Position numbers and translations under genes: made by a program. Shown in pieces: positions 1-10,662 of a stretch of DNA of 64,000 nucleotides. Numbering within the stretch: the stretch's first letter is position 1; every line of letters starts with the position of its first letter. Below the pieces are notes generated by a model that saw only the letters and a list, made by a program, of their open reading frames with translations, did not search any database and was not told where the DNA came from. Origin of the DNA: Corythucha ciliata (Eukaryota; Arthropoda; Insecta; Hemiptera; Tingidae). The stretch lies in assembly GCA_038030265.1 (NCBI GenBank), contig CM075941.1, forward strand, positions 57,327,952 through 57,391,951, in the 5' to 3' direction.

Positions 1-660
1 AAATTCCCAGGATTTGTCCGTTTAAAGCGAAAATTTTGTGGATTTCTCTCTTTTTAAAATCATTTCTCGGGTTTGGTCCACTTTACCAACCAAATTGCTT
101 GGATTCAGCTATTTCAAATGGGCATTTCGGGTGTTTTGCTCAAATACACCAATTTCACATTTGCATCTTCCAAGACCCCCTTTTGTGGATCTGGCGCCTT
201 CAAAGCCAATTTCGCGGATTTTCAAGGTTCAAAAATCCAATTTTGTGTCGAAAAACCAAATTATACGGATATTAGCTCTGTAAAACCCCAATTTCCCGGA
301 TTTTCTCTCGTCTACCCTGCCTACCCCCTAAAAAGCCCAGTTTACGGGTTTTTCACATTTTTATGTTCTCGAAGAAACCGCAAATTGCCTATTCTTCTCA
401 TTTTCAGCCTTGAATGAGTGCTCTTTCAGGATTTTGTCCATAAATGAACCCTTTTCCTCTATTTTAATCCACCATCGCATTGATTAACTTGGGAATACGT
501 GATTTTTTTTTCAATTTTAGTTGTGAATGAACACTTTTTCTCAAGTTTAGCCTGAATAAAGCGTTAATTGGCGGGTTTTCTCTATTTCAGCCGCCAATGA
601 GCCTTTTTTTTTTTTTTAAATAATATAAATTAATGCCGTGAATGAGCCTTTTGTTCAAAA
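1..660. repeat. Degenerate ~30-bp minisatellite block, family D, running into family B-like units
   Basis: No gene is supported here; the overlapping short ORFs look like read-through of repeats. Positions 1-470 carry loose ~30-bp units built around AAATTTTGTGGATTT/TTTCGGGTTT. The same motif recurs at 47890-48310 and, in reverse, at 56230-56640. From about 470 the units change to the reverse complement of family B (TTTTCTCAATTTTAGCC-like). A T homopolymer lies at 605-617. Unit divergence is high, so this is an old or constantly degrading array. By-eye comparison only. Confidence 0.55.
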
Positions 661-760
661 TCTTAGTAGAAGCGCTCAGGGGCGCAGCCAGCCCTTGGTC
701 TAGGGGTGAGCAGAAGATGTCAGATGCACCAGAGACCCCGGCATGAGATCTGGTAGTTCG
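660..760. repeat. Dispersed repeat end module (GGGGCGCAGCCAGCCCTTGG type)
   Basis: The sequence around 678-712 (GCGCAGCCAGCCCTTGGTCT followed by AGGGGTGAGCAG) and GTCAGATGCACC just after it recur at 55815-55895. A shorter form (ATCTAGGGGTGGGCAGCTGCC) lies at 5330-5352, and a reverse-oriented relative at about 40675-40712. These look like the edge of a dispersed mobile element sitting beside minisatellite blocks. No coding content seen. Confidence 0.45.
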
Positions 761-1000
761 TCTACTCAGGTTATAGGCGCTTTATATATCGTCGAATTGT
801 TCCCAGGAAACTGAATTTTCCCAAAAAGGGCCTGAATCCGTCGAAAACTTATATTTTCAATGGAAACAATCGTTGTAGCCTTCTATACTTAGGATTTTAA
901 GTCCAAAAACTGACAATGTTTTCCCCATAAATAATGATATTTGTAGGAAGGGCTTAGTCCTATAATACAAGATTTCCGACTTTTCATCGTCTTGCATAAA
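760..1000. other. Unannotated AT-rich sequence
   Basis: No ORF, RNA gene or convincing repeat structure seen. It leads into the family A array. Confidence 0.4.
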
Positions 1001-2572
1001 AAGCGTTAAAAACTAACATTTTTAAACCCTAAACTGAAGATTTTATTAGATAATTTCACTCAAAAGCCGAAGTGTTACCCCAAAATGAAGTTTTCACAAC
1101 ACAGTAAAACTGACGATTTTACCCTAAAACTTGATATTTCACTCCAAAACTGACGACTTTGACCTTAAAACTCAGACGATTTTACCACAGTACTGACGAT
1201 TTGTTCCCATGTAAGACAATTTTACATCAAAACAGACTATTTTAATCCAAACCTGAATTGTTATTTTTAAGATTTCACTACAAAAACTGGCCAAATTACC
1301 TAAACACTGTCTGTTTTAACCCAAAAACTAACGATTTTGTTTTTAAAAAAAAGATTAAACCCCTTAACTAACAATTTCACCCTAAAACTGACGGCACCAC
1401 CCCAAAACTGACAATTTCACACTATAACTGACGTTTTCTTCAAAAGGGATGGATTTTACGCCGAAACTCACGACTCTGTCTTGAAAAGTCTTACGATTTC
1501 AACACAAAACTGGCCATTTCACTACAAGACCAGCGATTTCACCACAATACTGACGATTTAGTTCCCAAATAAGCCGATACTACACCAGAACAGACGATTT
1601 CGCGCAAAAACTCGACGTGTCAGTACAAAACTGGCGATTTTTCCCAAAAATTTTAACGATTTCACCTCAAAATTGAATATTTAACCGCGAAAATTTTTAT
1701 TTGTCCATGAAAAGAACTTTGTTTCAACCGAAAAAGGAAGATTTCACTACGAAAAACTGACAAATTTATCCGAAAAAAAAAATCGGTTTTAACTTTTTAA
1801 AATCTTACGATTTCATCCTAAAAACTCCCGTTGCGTACTTAATCTGACGATTTTACCCTATAACTGGTGGTTATTCAACCCAAAAAGTGATTGTGTAACT
1901 CCAAAAATGGATATTTTACATCAAAACTTCTGATGTTTTTCCCAAAAATAGTATTTTACGCGAAAACTGACGACTCTGTCTTGAACAGGTTTTGATGTGA
2001 AACCACTAATTTTTCTCATGATGAAATCGGCAGTTTCGTAGTGAAAAGTAATGTTTTCTGGTAATGGTTTCAAGATAGAAACTTGGATTCTGTGTTGAAA
2101 AACTTTTGTTTTGTGGTAAAGCCACCAGTTTTGGGGTAAAATTCTCATTTTTAGAAAAAAAAACTTGCAAAAGTTTAAGGGTAAAACCGCCATTACTTTA
2201 GTGAAATCTTCAGCCCAAAAATCGTCACTTTTTGGGTTGAAATCCTCGAAAACTAAAGATTTGACGCCAAATCTGACGTGTTACATCAAAGCTCAAGATT
2301 CCAAGACAATGCTAATGATTTTACCCTTGAACTGAATCTGAAAAATTTCCCTCAAAATGAAACGCTTACCGCCAAACTGGTGGCTTTATCACAAAACCGG
2401 CAAATTTTCCTCAAAACCGACGTTTTTAACCCAAAATTGAAGTTATAACCCTAAAACTGCTACAAGAAAACTGATATTTCCACTACAAACTGGCGAATTC
2501 ACCCTAAAAATAAATTAAGTGGTCTTACGTCAAAACTAAAGATGTGTTGCATCGAAACTGCACAAAAATGGA
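1000..2572. repeat. Degenerate minisatellite array, family A
   Basis: Runs of a ~20-25 bp unit of the form CCAAAACTGACGATTTTAC are repeated dozens of times with heavy divergence. Around 1980-2220 the orientation locally flips (TTTTGGGGTAAAATTCTC-type text), then returns to plus. The same family in mainly reverse orientation occupies 39490-40380. The 90-aa minus ORF at 1921-2193 is a by-product of the repeat and is not called. The array is split by the foldback element and continues at 4817-4895. Confidence 0.6.
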
Positions 2573-2689
2573 GATTTTGGCACGCATGTGAACCTGGCAC
2601 AACACATGTCAGAAAATTTAACGAAAAATGAATCAATCGTTTGTTTACGTTTGTTTTGCCAAAATTTTCGTTTGTTTAGCATTCGGAAT

Positions 2690-3175
2690 ATGATTTTTTG
2701 TTAAAAAACAGCATGTGTCGGGCTAAGTTCACGCAACCCGACACATGGGCGGAATCGTTTGTTTCGCGACATATTCCGTCTCATTATCGTTTGTTTACGT
2801 TTGTTTAGCCGAAATTTTCGATTGTTTACCATTTTCAGGTATGAATTTTTCGAAAAACAGTATGTGTCGGGCTAAGTTCACGCAACCCGACACATGGGCG
2901 GAATTGTTTGTTTCGCGGCATATTCCATCTCATTATCGTTTGTTTACGTTTGTTTAGCCGTAAGTTTCGTTTGTTTAGCATTTTGAATTTATATTTTCTT
3001 AAAAAATCAGCATGTGTCGGGCTAAGTTCACGCAACCCGACACAAGGGCGGAATCGTTTGTTTCGCGGCATATTCCGTCTCATTATCGTTTGTTTACGTT
3101 TGTTTAGCCGAAATTTTCGTTTGTGTAGCATTTTGAATTTATATTTTCTTAAAAAATCAGCGTGTGTCGGGCTAA
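2690..3175 (+). repeat. Left-arm tandem array, 150-bp unit
   Basis: The key string TGTCGGGCTAAGTTCACGCA starts at about 2716, 2865 and 3015, with a truncated fourth start at 3165, giving spacings of 149, 150 and 150. Each unit has a short inverted pair (TGTCGGG...CCCGACAC), a GTTTGTTTCGCG(G/A)CATATTCC block, then repeated GTTTGTTTA tracts. The ORFs read through the unit in both strands only because it is repeated; none is called. Confidence 0.85.
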
Positions 3176-3504
3176 GTTATACAATAAACGTCGCAATGTT
3201 TATTACTACACCCGCCGTAACTCTCGAACTGTTCATTCAAGTAAGATTATCCTTTATTATCTCGGGGATCATTTTTGTGGGCAATTTGATGAAGATTATC
3301 TTTGTGAACGCTCATTTTCACGCTAAACCGCATAGATTTCGAAACATTTGAGAAATACTGGAACAAAATGAAAATTTACTAACTTAACACCCCCTCCTAC
3401 ACAAACCCATAGCTCCAAATGGTGGAACTTTTTACCAATCAATATGTGGGTTGTGAGGAACAATTTGGCGTGGAAGGGAAACTTTCACTTTGGATGTTGG
3501 GGTA

Positions 3505-4690
3505 TAGGTCTAATTGCACCGTACTATAAACAAGCGATATGGAGACGGAATGTGCCGTGAAACAAACGATTCCTTCCATGTGTTGGTTTGCGTGAACTTA
3601 GTCCGACACCTGCTGTTTTTTAAAAAGAAAATCATATTCAAAATGCTAAACAAGCGAAAATTTAGGCTAAACAAACGCAAACAAACGAGATGGAGACGGA
3701 ATGTGCCGTGAAACAAACGATTCCGCCCATGTGTCGGGTTGCGTGAACTTAGCCCGACACGTGCTGATTTTTTAAGAATATATAAATTCAAAATGCTAAA
3801 CAAACGAAAATTATGGCTAAACAAACGTAAACAAACGATAATGAGACGGAATATGCCGCGACACAAACGATTCCGCCCATGTGTCGGGTTGCGTGAACTT
3901 AGCCCGACACATGCTGTTTTTTTTTTTTTTTTTTTAAATCATATTCCGAATGCTAAACAAACGAAAATTTCGGCTAAACAAACGGGAACAAACGATAATG
4001 AGACGGAATATGCCGCGAAACAAACGATTTCGCCCATGTGTCGGGTTGCGTGAACTTGGCCCGACACACGCTGATTTTTTAAGAAAATATAAATGCAAAA
4101 TGCTAAACAAACGAAAATTATGGCTAAACAAACGTAAACAAACGATAATAAGACGGAATATGCCGCGAAACAAACGATTCCGCCCATGTGTCGGGTTGCG
4201 TGAACTTAGCCCGACACATACTGTTTTTCGAAAAATTCATACATGAAATGGTAAACAAACGAAAATTTCGGCTAAACAAACGTGAACAAACGATAATGAG
4301 ACGGAATATGCCGCGAAACAAACGATTTCGCCCATGTGTCGGGTTGCGTGAACTTGGCCCGACACATGCTGATTTTTTAAGAAAATATAAATGCAAAATG
4401 CTAAACAAACGAAAATTATGGCTAAACAAACGTAAACAAACGATAATAAGACGGAATATGCCGCGAAACAAACGATTCCGCCCATGTGTCGGGTTGCGTG
4501 AACTTAGCCCGACACATACTGTTTTTCGAAAAATTCATACATGAAATGGTAAACAAACGAAAATTTCGGCTAAACAAACGTAAACAAACGACAATGAGAC
4601 GGAATATGTCGCGAAACAAACGATTCCGCCCATGTGTCGGGTTGCGTGAACTTAGCCCGACACATGCTGTTTTTTAACAAAAAATCGTAT
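3505..4690 (-). repeat. Right-arm tandem array, 150-bp unit, with 298-bp higher-order repeat
   Basis: This is the inverse of the left-arm unit. The reverse key CCCGACAC recurs at about 3603, 3753, 3903, 4060, 4209, 4359, 4508 and 4656. Two alternating unit variants (one ending ATACTGTTTTTCGAAAAATT, the other with TGATTTTTTAAGAAAATATA) make a ~298-bp dimer. The dimer at ~4080-4377 is repeated almost without change at ~4378-4675, which points to recent unequal exchange or replication slippage in this arm. A T homopolymer interrupts the unit at 3916-3935. Confidence 0.85.
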
Positions 4691-4816
4691 TCCGAATGCT
4701 AAACGAACGAAAATTTTGGCAAAACAAACGTAAACAAACGGTAAACAAACGATTTATTCATTTTTCGTTAAATTTTCTGACATGTGTTGTGCCAGGTTCA
4801 CATGCGTGATTTTGGC

Positions 4817-5415
4817 ACAAAAATGGCGATTTTAGTAGGTACTGATGTGTTTTTGCATAAAACTGCTTGTTTTATCACTAAGCTGGCGATTTTAGATTTC
4901 GTAGGAGCGTAAACCGAGACATCGGGTTGTCAGTGAGTTAGACCCACGGCTACGAAAGTGGTCTATTTGGTGTGAAAAATCAGCAAAATTATTTGTTGAA
5001 TTTGGCAACCTGCGGAAAATTGATTTTCCAGTCACGGAAACTCACGGCTTCTGCGAAAAAAATTCGCGAATAGCGAATTTCAGCAGTTGGTTACACGTAA
5101 AACGTTTTTTGAGGGCAAAATGCGCGAAATTGGTAAACATTTTTTTCAAAATTTGGGGTTTGGAAAGAGAAATTTGCCTTTTGGTTGAGTCAAATCTGCG
5201 AAAATGTATTTTTAGGGCGCAAAAACTCTCGAAGTTGTTTTTTTTTTTAGTAAACAAAAGTCGAGAAATGATCTTTTTTAGTGACCGTAAGATGTGGCGA
5301 CTGTGAAGGATTTGTGCATTCCGATGGTATCTAGGGGTGGGCAGCTGCCTTAATAAGTCTTCACTTTCGACTCTAGGGGAGGGCAACTGCCCACCCTGGC
5401 CACGGCAAAGAGGAA
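4817..5415. repeat. Family A remnant, family D-like units and an end module
   Basis: Positions 4817-4895 resume family A text after the foldback element. Positions 5040-5310 carry AAATTCGCGAA/AAATTTGGGG units resembling family D. Positions 5330-5400 hold ATCTAGGGGTGGGCAGCTGCC and a partly inverted echo (GGGAGGGCAACTGCCCACCC). The 114-aa minus ORF spanning 5042-5386 crosses all three and is not credible as a gene. Confidence 0.45.
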
Positions 5416-5417
5416 GC

Positions 5418-5605
5418 GCTTAAACTACGAGGGTTAGTGGGTAAAGCGTGCAAAAAACTGTAACCTTATAGGAGCCTACATTGTCTGCCATGGGATGGAG
5501 AAGAAGATGGCGAGAAGCCGAAACCGGTACGTTTTTGATGAACCCTAACGAGGGAAAACAGACAATGTAGGCTCCTACGGCTACAGGTTTTTACACGCTT
5601 TGAGC
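5418..5605. mobile_element. Short foldback element (copy 1 of a dispersed family)
   Basis: Inverted arms 5443-5487 and 5559-5601 match at most positions; both contain AAAGCGTG, an AACTGTA/ACCTGTA segment and TAGGAGCCTACATTGTCTG. The loop holds AGATGGCGAGAAGCCGAAAC. A relative at 25965-26140 shares the CTTA(A/G)ACTACGAGGGTTAGT lead, the TAGGAGCCTAC(A/G)TTGTCTG block and the GATGGCGAG(A/C)AGCCGAAACC block, so this is a genuine repeat family. No coding capacity. Confidence 0.7.
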
Positions 5606-5689
5606 CTTCTGTGTTAATTTCAGTCGTGGACTGGGTATTGAGAGGGCTAAACCCTTGAAATTTATGTTACAAAGAGCCAAAGGTTTATA

Positions 5690-5835
5690 AGGAGTGAAAA
5701 CAGCTGATTTCATCAACGAAAAACAAAGATGTTGGGGGCAGGACTCACCCCCTCCAGTGGATCCAGTCACCGTTTCGAACCTCAGACCTTCAGCTATACC
5801 TGAGCTACTCGGTACTGGTCTCATAAGCAATTGAG
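5690..5835 (-). repeat. Probable tRNA-derived SINE head
   Basis: Read on the minus strand, GAGTAGCTCAGGTATAGCTG (box A-like, near 5792-5811) is followed by GAGGTTCGAAACG (box B-like, near 5771-5783). These resemble the internal RNA polymerase III promoter of a tRNA. The spacing is shorter than in a functional tRNA and no anticodon arm can be folded, so a degenerate tRNA-derived SINE is more likely than a tRNA gene. A sister head lies just downstream in the opposite orientation. Confidence 0.4.
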
Positions 5836-5878
5836 CCGAGTACGGTGGGGGTGGGGAGGGCGGCGATAAAGACGGGCT

Positions 5879-5975
5879 GATGGTAGCTCAGGCAGCTGAA
5901 GGTCTGAGGTCGAAACGGGGGCTGGGCCGCACTCTCAGTGCAGTTTTTCATTGATTCAATTTACTGATGTAACGC
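5879..5975 (+). repeat. Second tRNA-like SINE head, opposite orientation
   Basis: TGGTAGCTCAGGCAGCTGAAG followed by GTCTGAGGTCGAAACGG repeats the box A/box B-like text of the minus-strand copy at 5690-5835, and the two point towards each other's 5' ends. A weaker relative (GAGTAGCTCGGCCGAATACTG then AGTCTGAGGT) is at 52309-52340. Functional tRNA excluded by spacing. Confidence 0.4.
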
Positions 5976-7050
5976 CGGTGAAGAAGGGAGGAATTTGACT
6001 CCGGGAATCAGAATTTCGTCACCACAAAGTGATAAAACCCATCAAAATTGAGTTCCCTGTGAACATTCGCTCTGTCCTTCTATTCACCACGATTCAGGAC
6101 AGATGGCCAAGAGCTGAAGAACTGTATTCAATGCCATGAAACGATTCCATTTCAAAAAGACAATTACTTCGACTTTCAAGTCGAGCAGCTCTTTCCTGCA
6201 CATTGCGGAACGAATAAATTTTGATGGAGACGCCATACAAGTTCCGTATACATATTGGGAGTCTTTTTTCACAGATTGCCCAAATATTCTCTTCAACTTC
6301 AGGCTACACACTCGATAGGATTAGACCCTACTTGAAAACGGGAGTTTGAGAAGTTTCAAAGCTAATCTGTTTGGTGACAGCGAGGTAGGCGTTCGAGGAA
6401 GGGGGAGTTTAATTCAGGCCAGTTTGTCTCCCTGAGAGATTAATCACAGTCGATTCGCTGTAGACCTGCTATAGGGTTAACATTTTCATTACGCTGATAA
6501 TCGCCCTACATGACGGGATAGGCAATTTCCCGCACAGCAAACCGTTTTATGGAAACTTATCACTCCAGGGCACCCCACCGGGTGCTGAAGCCTTTCTTTA
6601 GATTTGTCGCTTGTCAGTTTGTGCTAAACTAAAGTAAGTTCCTAACCTTAAAAAGGTACTTGTGGTTATCTCCTCTGAAGATAAGAACAACATTCAACAA
6701 CTTTCAACTCAGGTAATTTCTACGTACCTATTTCTCTTTCCAGAAAGCATTTAAACAGATTTCTTAAATGAGCTCTTCTATAAATTTGCTTTTCATTTCA
6801 AACTTTAATTGTCCTCCCAATTTGACATTAAGTCAAAACTCTGAACATCTAGGTCAAGGCTGTATTGCAATTATAGCAAATCTAAGACTGTGATCTCAAC
6901 CACTCGACCGCAGTATCTCATTAAACGCCGAGTCCTCTAGACCTGTTCATTCACACTGAGGTAAACCTCGCGGAATAAGCAAATTGATTCTGCTCTTAAA
7001 CCGGGATAATCAATACAAATTCATGCTACTTTAGTTGGTATTGGTGGTGC
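5975..7050. other. No recognised gene
   Basis: Short ORFs on both strands around 6084-6318 overlap each other and show no recognisable motif. Nothing else is supported in this ~1.1-kb stretch. Confidence 0.4.
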
Positions 7051-8970
7051 GAGGAGGGGAGGAGGAGGAGGAGGAGGGAGGTGATTGAAATACGTGATCC
7101 CGAAACGTTTTTTTTTTTTTTTTTTTTGGCACGTCGAATTTACTGTCATGTTTCTGGCATTGTTTTTTCCTTGTTGCGCGGAATAAAACAAAGTGCGGGC
7201 ATAGGCTGGAATATTTTATTGTTCTTGATTAAAGAGAAATACGTTCGAAGAGCGAATAATAAAAAAAAAAGCCGAGGCTACAAATATCAACTTACAGGAA
7301 GTTTCCCCGTTCCGAGGATTAGGAGGAGGCGGGGAGAAAAAGAAGATCAGCGGAGATTTAGTGTAGCAGGGGTAAGGTATATGTAATGGAGATTCCAAGT
7401 GGACCCAAAGATATACGCTTCACCTCCCATACCGAAACCATTGTTTTATTCATATAATTCTTCGGCTCACTTTTACCGTTTTATTTACGTGACCTAAAGA
7501 AGAAAAAAAAGAAAGGGTTTGAGAAAGAAAGATAGAGGCTTAATATTATAGCGAAGAGAAAGGATTTTCTGGGCGAAAAACACAATTAAGTGGGACACAC
7601 GAAACAATTAGTTTTGGGCTTTTACGCGCGTTATCTTCCCCGAAGAAAAAAATATAGTATTCGTGGCTCATGGGGGGGGGGGGGGTGAGTAATCATAGTT
7701 GATGCGACTCACTCAACAAATATTTCACAGTTCGTCCAATCTATCAATCATTCACAGAACGGATATAAGACATCAGACATCCTTAGACGAGAGAAACCCA
7801 TCTTCGGGGTGAACGGAACATCAGAGAAGAGTGAGTGGAGGGGGGGGGGATAAAAAAGCTTTGCACATTAATCAAACGAGGTTAACAATAATTGATTGGT
7901 GAAGAGCAAGAGAGACGACCTGTCCAAATTGTCCTTTCGTTCGGTTGAGAGGGTTTGGTGGTACAAATGGGGTTGGTGTGTATAGAAATACTGTTCGTGA
8001 GGGGACCGGAGTGGTCCATGAAGAATGCTTCGAGAGAGAGAGAGAAAAAAAAAACGATCGTGTGTCCATCAGCATTAATGTGGACCGCCTTTTTCTAATA
8101 AACCTTAGAAGCATTTCACGTTTTTGTTCCTTATATGTATAGAAGAAAAAAACCGTGTCGTTTGGTTGCGGTACCGCTAAGAGAACACGTTTTCAAACCC
8201 CAAAGTGGCGTGGGCATAATGCCTTTAAAAAAAATCTCTTGGTCAGTGTGAAAGGAAGGAAAGCTGAACGATTTTTCATCGCAAATCGCCTTTATCCTGC
8301 CAATTCAAAGCAAAATAAGTTCTTATAGGGCAAAGAATTAATTAACTTGATGCCAGGGAACGTGGAGCTAAATTAAACTCACGTGAAGAATAGCATTTTC
8401 TTAATTTAATTGGACAGTAAGGAAGCGGGTGGTTTATTTTGGAATCTCCTTCAATTGCTTTTACCCCCCCCCCCCTCTACCATCCAACCCACTATCTGCT
8501 TTATTTCTACGGAATTCTGTGAATTTATAGGACGTAATTGTGGATATTGTCCCTTGAGGAATAAAGAAAATGTCCTATCCCTTTAAGGTATATTTAACCG
8601 AAAACGAGCGACATAGAACTGAATGAATCCCTTTTGCCCGGCCTATGTCGTTTAACTTTATGCTTTACATTAAACCGAATTGGGTTCTAAGCCCCTGCAA
8701 ATTCACACTTTTGAGGCCACAAAATGATGTTTAAAATTTAGTGCTATTAATAAATGAAAATTAGGCGGTTTCACTGTGTTCACAAACCGACTAACGTTGA
8801 TAAATTAAACAAAAACTAACGCGCCCGACCGTAAATTGAAGAAAATCGATTGAAATCTCGAAGTAATAATCCAGTCCCCACCGTCAGATTTCATCCAAGG
8901 GAAAAACTTTGCGGCTAAAATTCAGTGAAACGCACATTGTGTCCGGCTAAAATTTTTAAAAAAAACTCTC
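7050..8970. repeat. Microsatellites and homopolymers in non-coding DNA
   Basis: Includes a GGA-rich tract (7053-7080), a T run (7110-7127), a G run (7671-7685), a second G tract (7840-7850), a GA microsatellite (8029-8044) and a C run (8465-8475). The candidate ORFs here depend on these low-complexity tracts. No gene is recognised. Confidence 0.5.
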
Positions 8971-8977
8971 TGTGGAT

Positions 8978-9232
8978 CTAGTCCAGGATCCCCTTCCCAC
9001 TGATAAGGTTTAGGAGGTCCTCGGCTAGAGTTTCGCCGGTCGGAGCACCCTCGAGTCGGTCGGCCCCGAAGATGCTGAGCCGGCGGCCCGTGAGCGCCTC
9101 ACATTCGAACACGATGTGATAGGCGGTCTCGTCTTCTTCCTCATACAGTCTACACATCGGTGACTCCGTGGTTGCCCCGATGCGGTGTAGGTGATAACGG
9201 AGTTGGCAGAATCCTGTGATAAGGCCTACCAC
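8978..9232 (-). pseudogene. Non-LTR pol C-terminal tail (after RNase H)
   Basis: An 84-aa frame with GLITGFCQLRYHLHRIG early, then SPMCRLYEEEDETAYHIVFECE. This is the conserved tail after RNase H in arthropod non-LTR polyproteins: a C-x-x-y-type zinc-knuckle-like segment ending in H-I-x-x-C. It stops normally at the 3' end (SGKGILD). It is separated from the RNase H frame by a disrupted ~190-bp stretch (9233-9420). Not expressed as a separate gene in any known element. Confidence 0.75.
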
Positions 9233-9419
9233 CGTTCTAAGGTTTCTCGGCTAAGTCGGAGCAGTTTGCTCGTAAGCCTCCTGCACGGTCCTTCTACCAT
9301 GCGCTTACTCTGCTGATGTCCCTCAGTTATTCTGGGCCAGCAGACAAAGGCTTTGGCGGCAGTCCCATACGAGCCCGGAGCTCACTATCGGAGCCGTTAG
9401 TGCCTTAATGGCAGCCTGG

Positions 9420-9644
9420 CTATCCGTGAGGATACGTACGGATGGGCATTTTGCTCGTCCCTACGTATATTCTCAGCAGCACAGGCCTTGATTGCGTAGA
9501 CTTCGGCTTGGAAGACCGAGGTGTGTACCCCCAGAGGTGTAGACAGCCTCCATTCGGGTTCCACCCGTACACCCCCGCACCAGTCCCGTTATTCGTTTTA
9601 GAGCCGTCTGTAAACCACAATCGCTCCTTGTGATTTCTTTTCAC
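9420..9644 (-). pseudogene. Non-LTR RNase H domain fragment
   Basis: WFTDGSKTNNGTGAGVYG is the first catalytic strand of a retroelement RNase H (the Asp of FTDGS plus the glycine-rich turn). The following YTPRSSKPKSTQSRPVLL loses register with the family, where the text should continue with an E-containing helix, so a frameshift lies near 9500-9560. The fragment is joined upstream to RT sequence with the RT palm missing. Confidence 0.75.
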
Positions 9645-9649
9645 CGCCT

Positions 9650-10434
9650 GCCTGCAGTGGGCATCCCTTTTTTACAGCCACCTGTAGGGATTCCTCAAGG
9701 AGCGTGGCGGTAACTGTTCTGCTTTCAAGCAGCACCCTCAACCACCTACTAATGGTGTCGCAGATGCCGTGCCGTCCTGCAGCTTCAATAACCGAGGATA
9801 TAGAGGTATTGTCAAAGGCACCCTCTATGTCCAGGAAGATGGAAGATTCCCAACCGCTAGTTCCTTGTGCTCTAGAGTATCCTCCAGCCTAGTAAGCAGC
9901 TGGTGTAGCGCCGTTTCACAGGACTTTCCCTGCTGGTAGGCAAATTGACCTGGGTGTAGTGGCCTCCAACGTCTTCAAAACGAAAGATGTTCATGCATAT
10001 GACGGGAGCCCCGCCTTAGGAATAAACACAACCCGTGCTTTCCGCCACACCTAAGGGATTCTGCCCATTGCCAGGCAAGCCCTGAAGATGCAGCACAGTC
10101 GTCTGGCAACCTCTTGCCCCCCCTCCTGCAGGTGTTTGGAGATTATGCCGTCCGGTCCAGGAGCTTTGAAGGGAGAAAACGAGCCAATGGCCCATTGTAC
10201 CCTTCCCATTGTGACCACCTTCCTAGCCACATGCCAGTCCACCCTTGTCGCCCTCCTTCGCGAGGGCTCCACGGGTGGAATGGACGATACAACCCCCACG
10301 GCCCCAGGAAAGTGCACCCCCATCAGGGTCGTCAACGTTTCCGACGCCGTCGTAGTATAACTACCGTCCACTTTCATCAGTGTGCCAACGGGACTCAGCG
10401 GGTCCTTGGAGAGAAGGCGCTGAAGGCGAGCCAC
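9650..10434 (-). pseudogene. Non-LTR reverse transcriptase, palm deleted
   Basis: The frame at 10051-10434 ends with SPFKAPGPDGIISKHLQ and ACLAMGRIP, the start of a non-LTR RT. After a frame break, WRKARVVFIPKAG (about 10010-10050), AYQQGKSCETALHQLL (about 9895-9945) and FLDIEGAFDNTSI (about 9795-9840) follow on the minus strand. The last contains the first catalytic aspartate region. The sequence then reaches KKGCP (about 9665) and runs straight into the RNase H lead-in. The segment that should carry the second catalytic box (F/Y-x-D-D) is absent, a deletion of several hundred bases. Not functional. Confidence 0.8.
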
Positions 10435-10662
10435 CGAGGAGGTATTTTCAGCCTCACAGATCCCAGGACGCCCTCTTCGAACTCCTCAGCCCCCGCCGAT
10501 ACTCCGCCAGCTTGGCCCTATAGGCCTCCCACTACCCGTCGCGGACTGCCCGATTAAATAGCCTCCGCGATGCTTTTCTCAACCCCTCGAGCTCCTCATT
10601 CCACCAGGGAACCTTCCTGGTCGATGAGCGCGAGCTCAGGGGAGTATTTGCTTGATACGAGG

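Larger units (their letters stand above)
2573..4816. mobile_element. Foldback-type transposon with tandem-repeat arms and 9-bp target duplication
   Basis: Element 2582-4807 (2226 bp) is flanked by the 9-bp direct repeat GATTTTGGC (2573-2581 and 4808-4816). Termini are inverted repeats: ACGCATGTGAACC at the left, GGTTCACATGCGT at the right, continuing inward past the ACACATGTCAG stretch. Inside these, the left arm holds about four and the right arm about eight units of a 149-150-bp tandem repeat, in opposite orientations. A ~330-bp unique core (about 3175-3505) separates the arms and shows no credible gene. Long repeat-filled arms plus a 9-bp duplication resemble Foldback (FB) elements of Drosophila. 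No transposase is present, so it would be non-autonomous. Caution: it sits in a degenerate array, so the flanking match could partly reflect array periodicity. Confidence 0.8.

Noticed and set aside
1921..4677. About fifteen overlapping ORFs of 60-150 codons on both strands
   Set aside because: They are read-through translations of family A and of the 150-bp foldback repeat; the same peptide recurs once per unit in either strand.
5765..5930. Functional tRNA genes
   Set aside because: Box A and box B-like sequences are too close together and no acceptor or anticodon stem can be formed; better explained as SINE heads.
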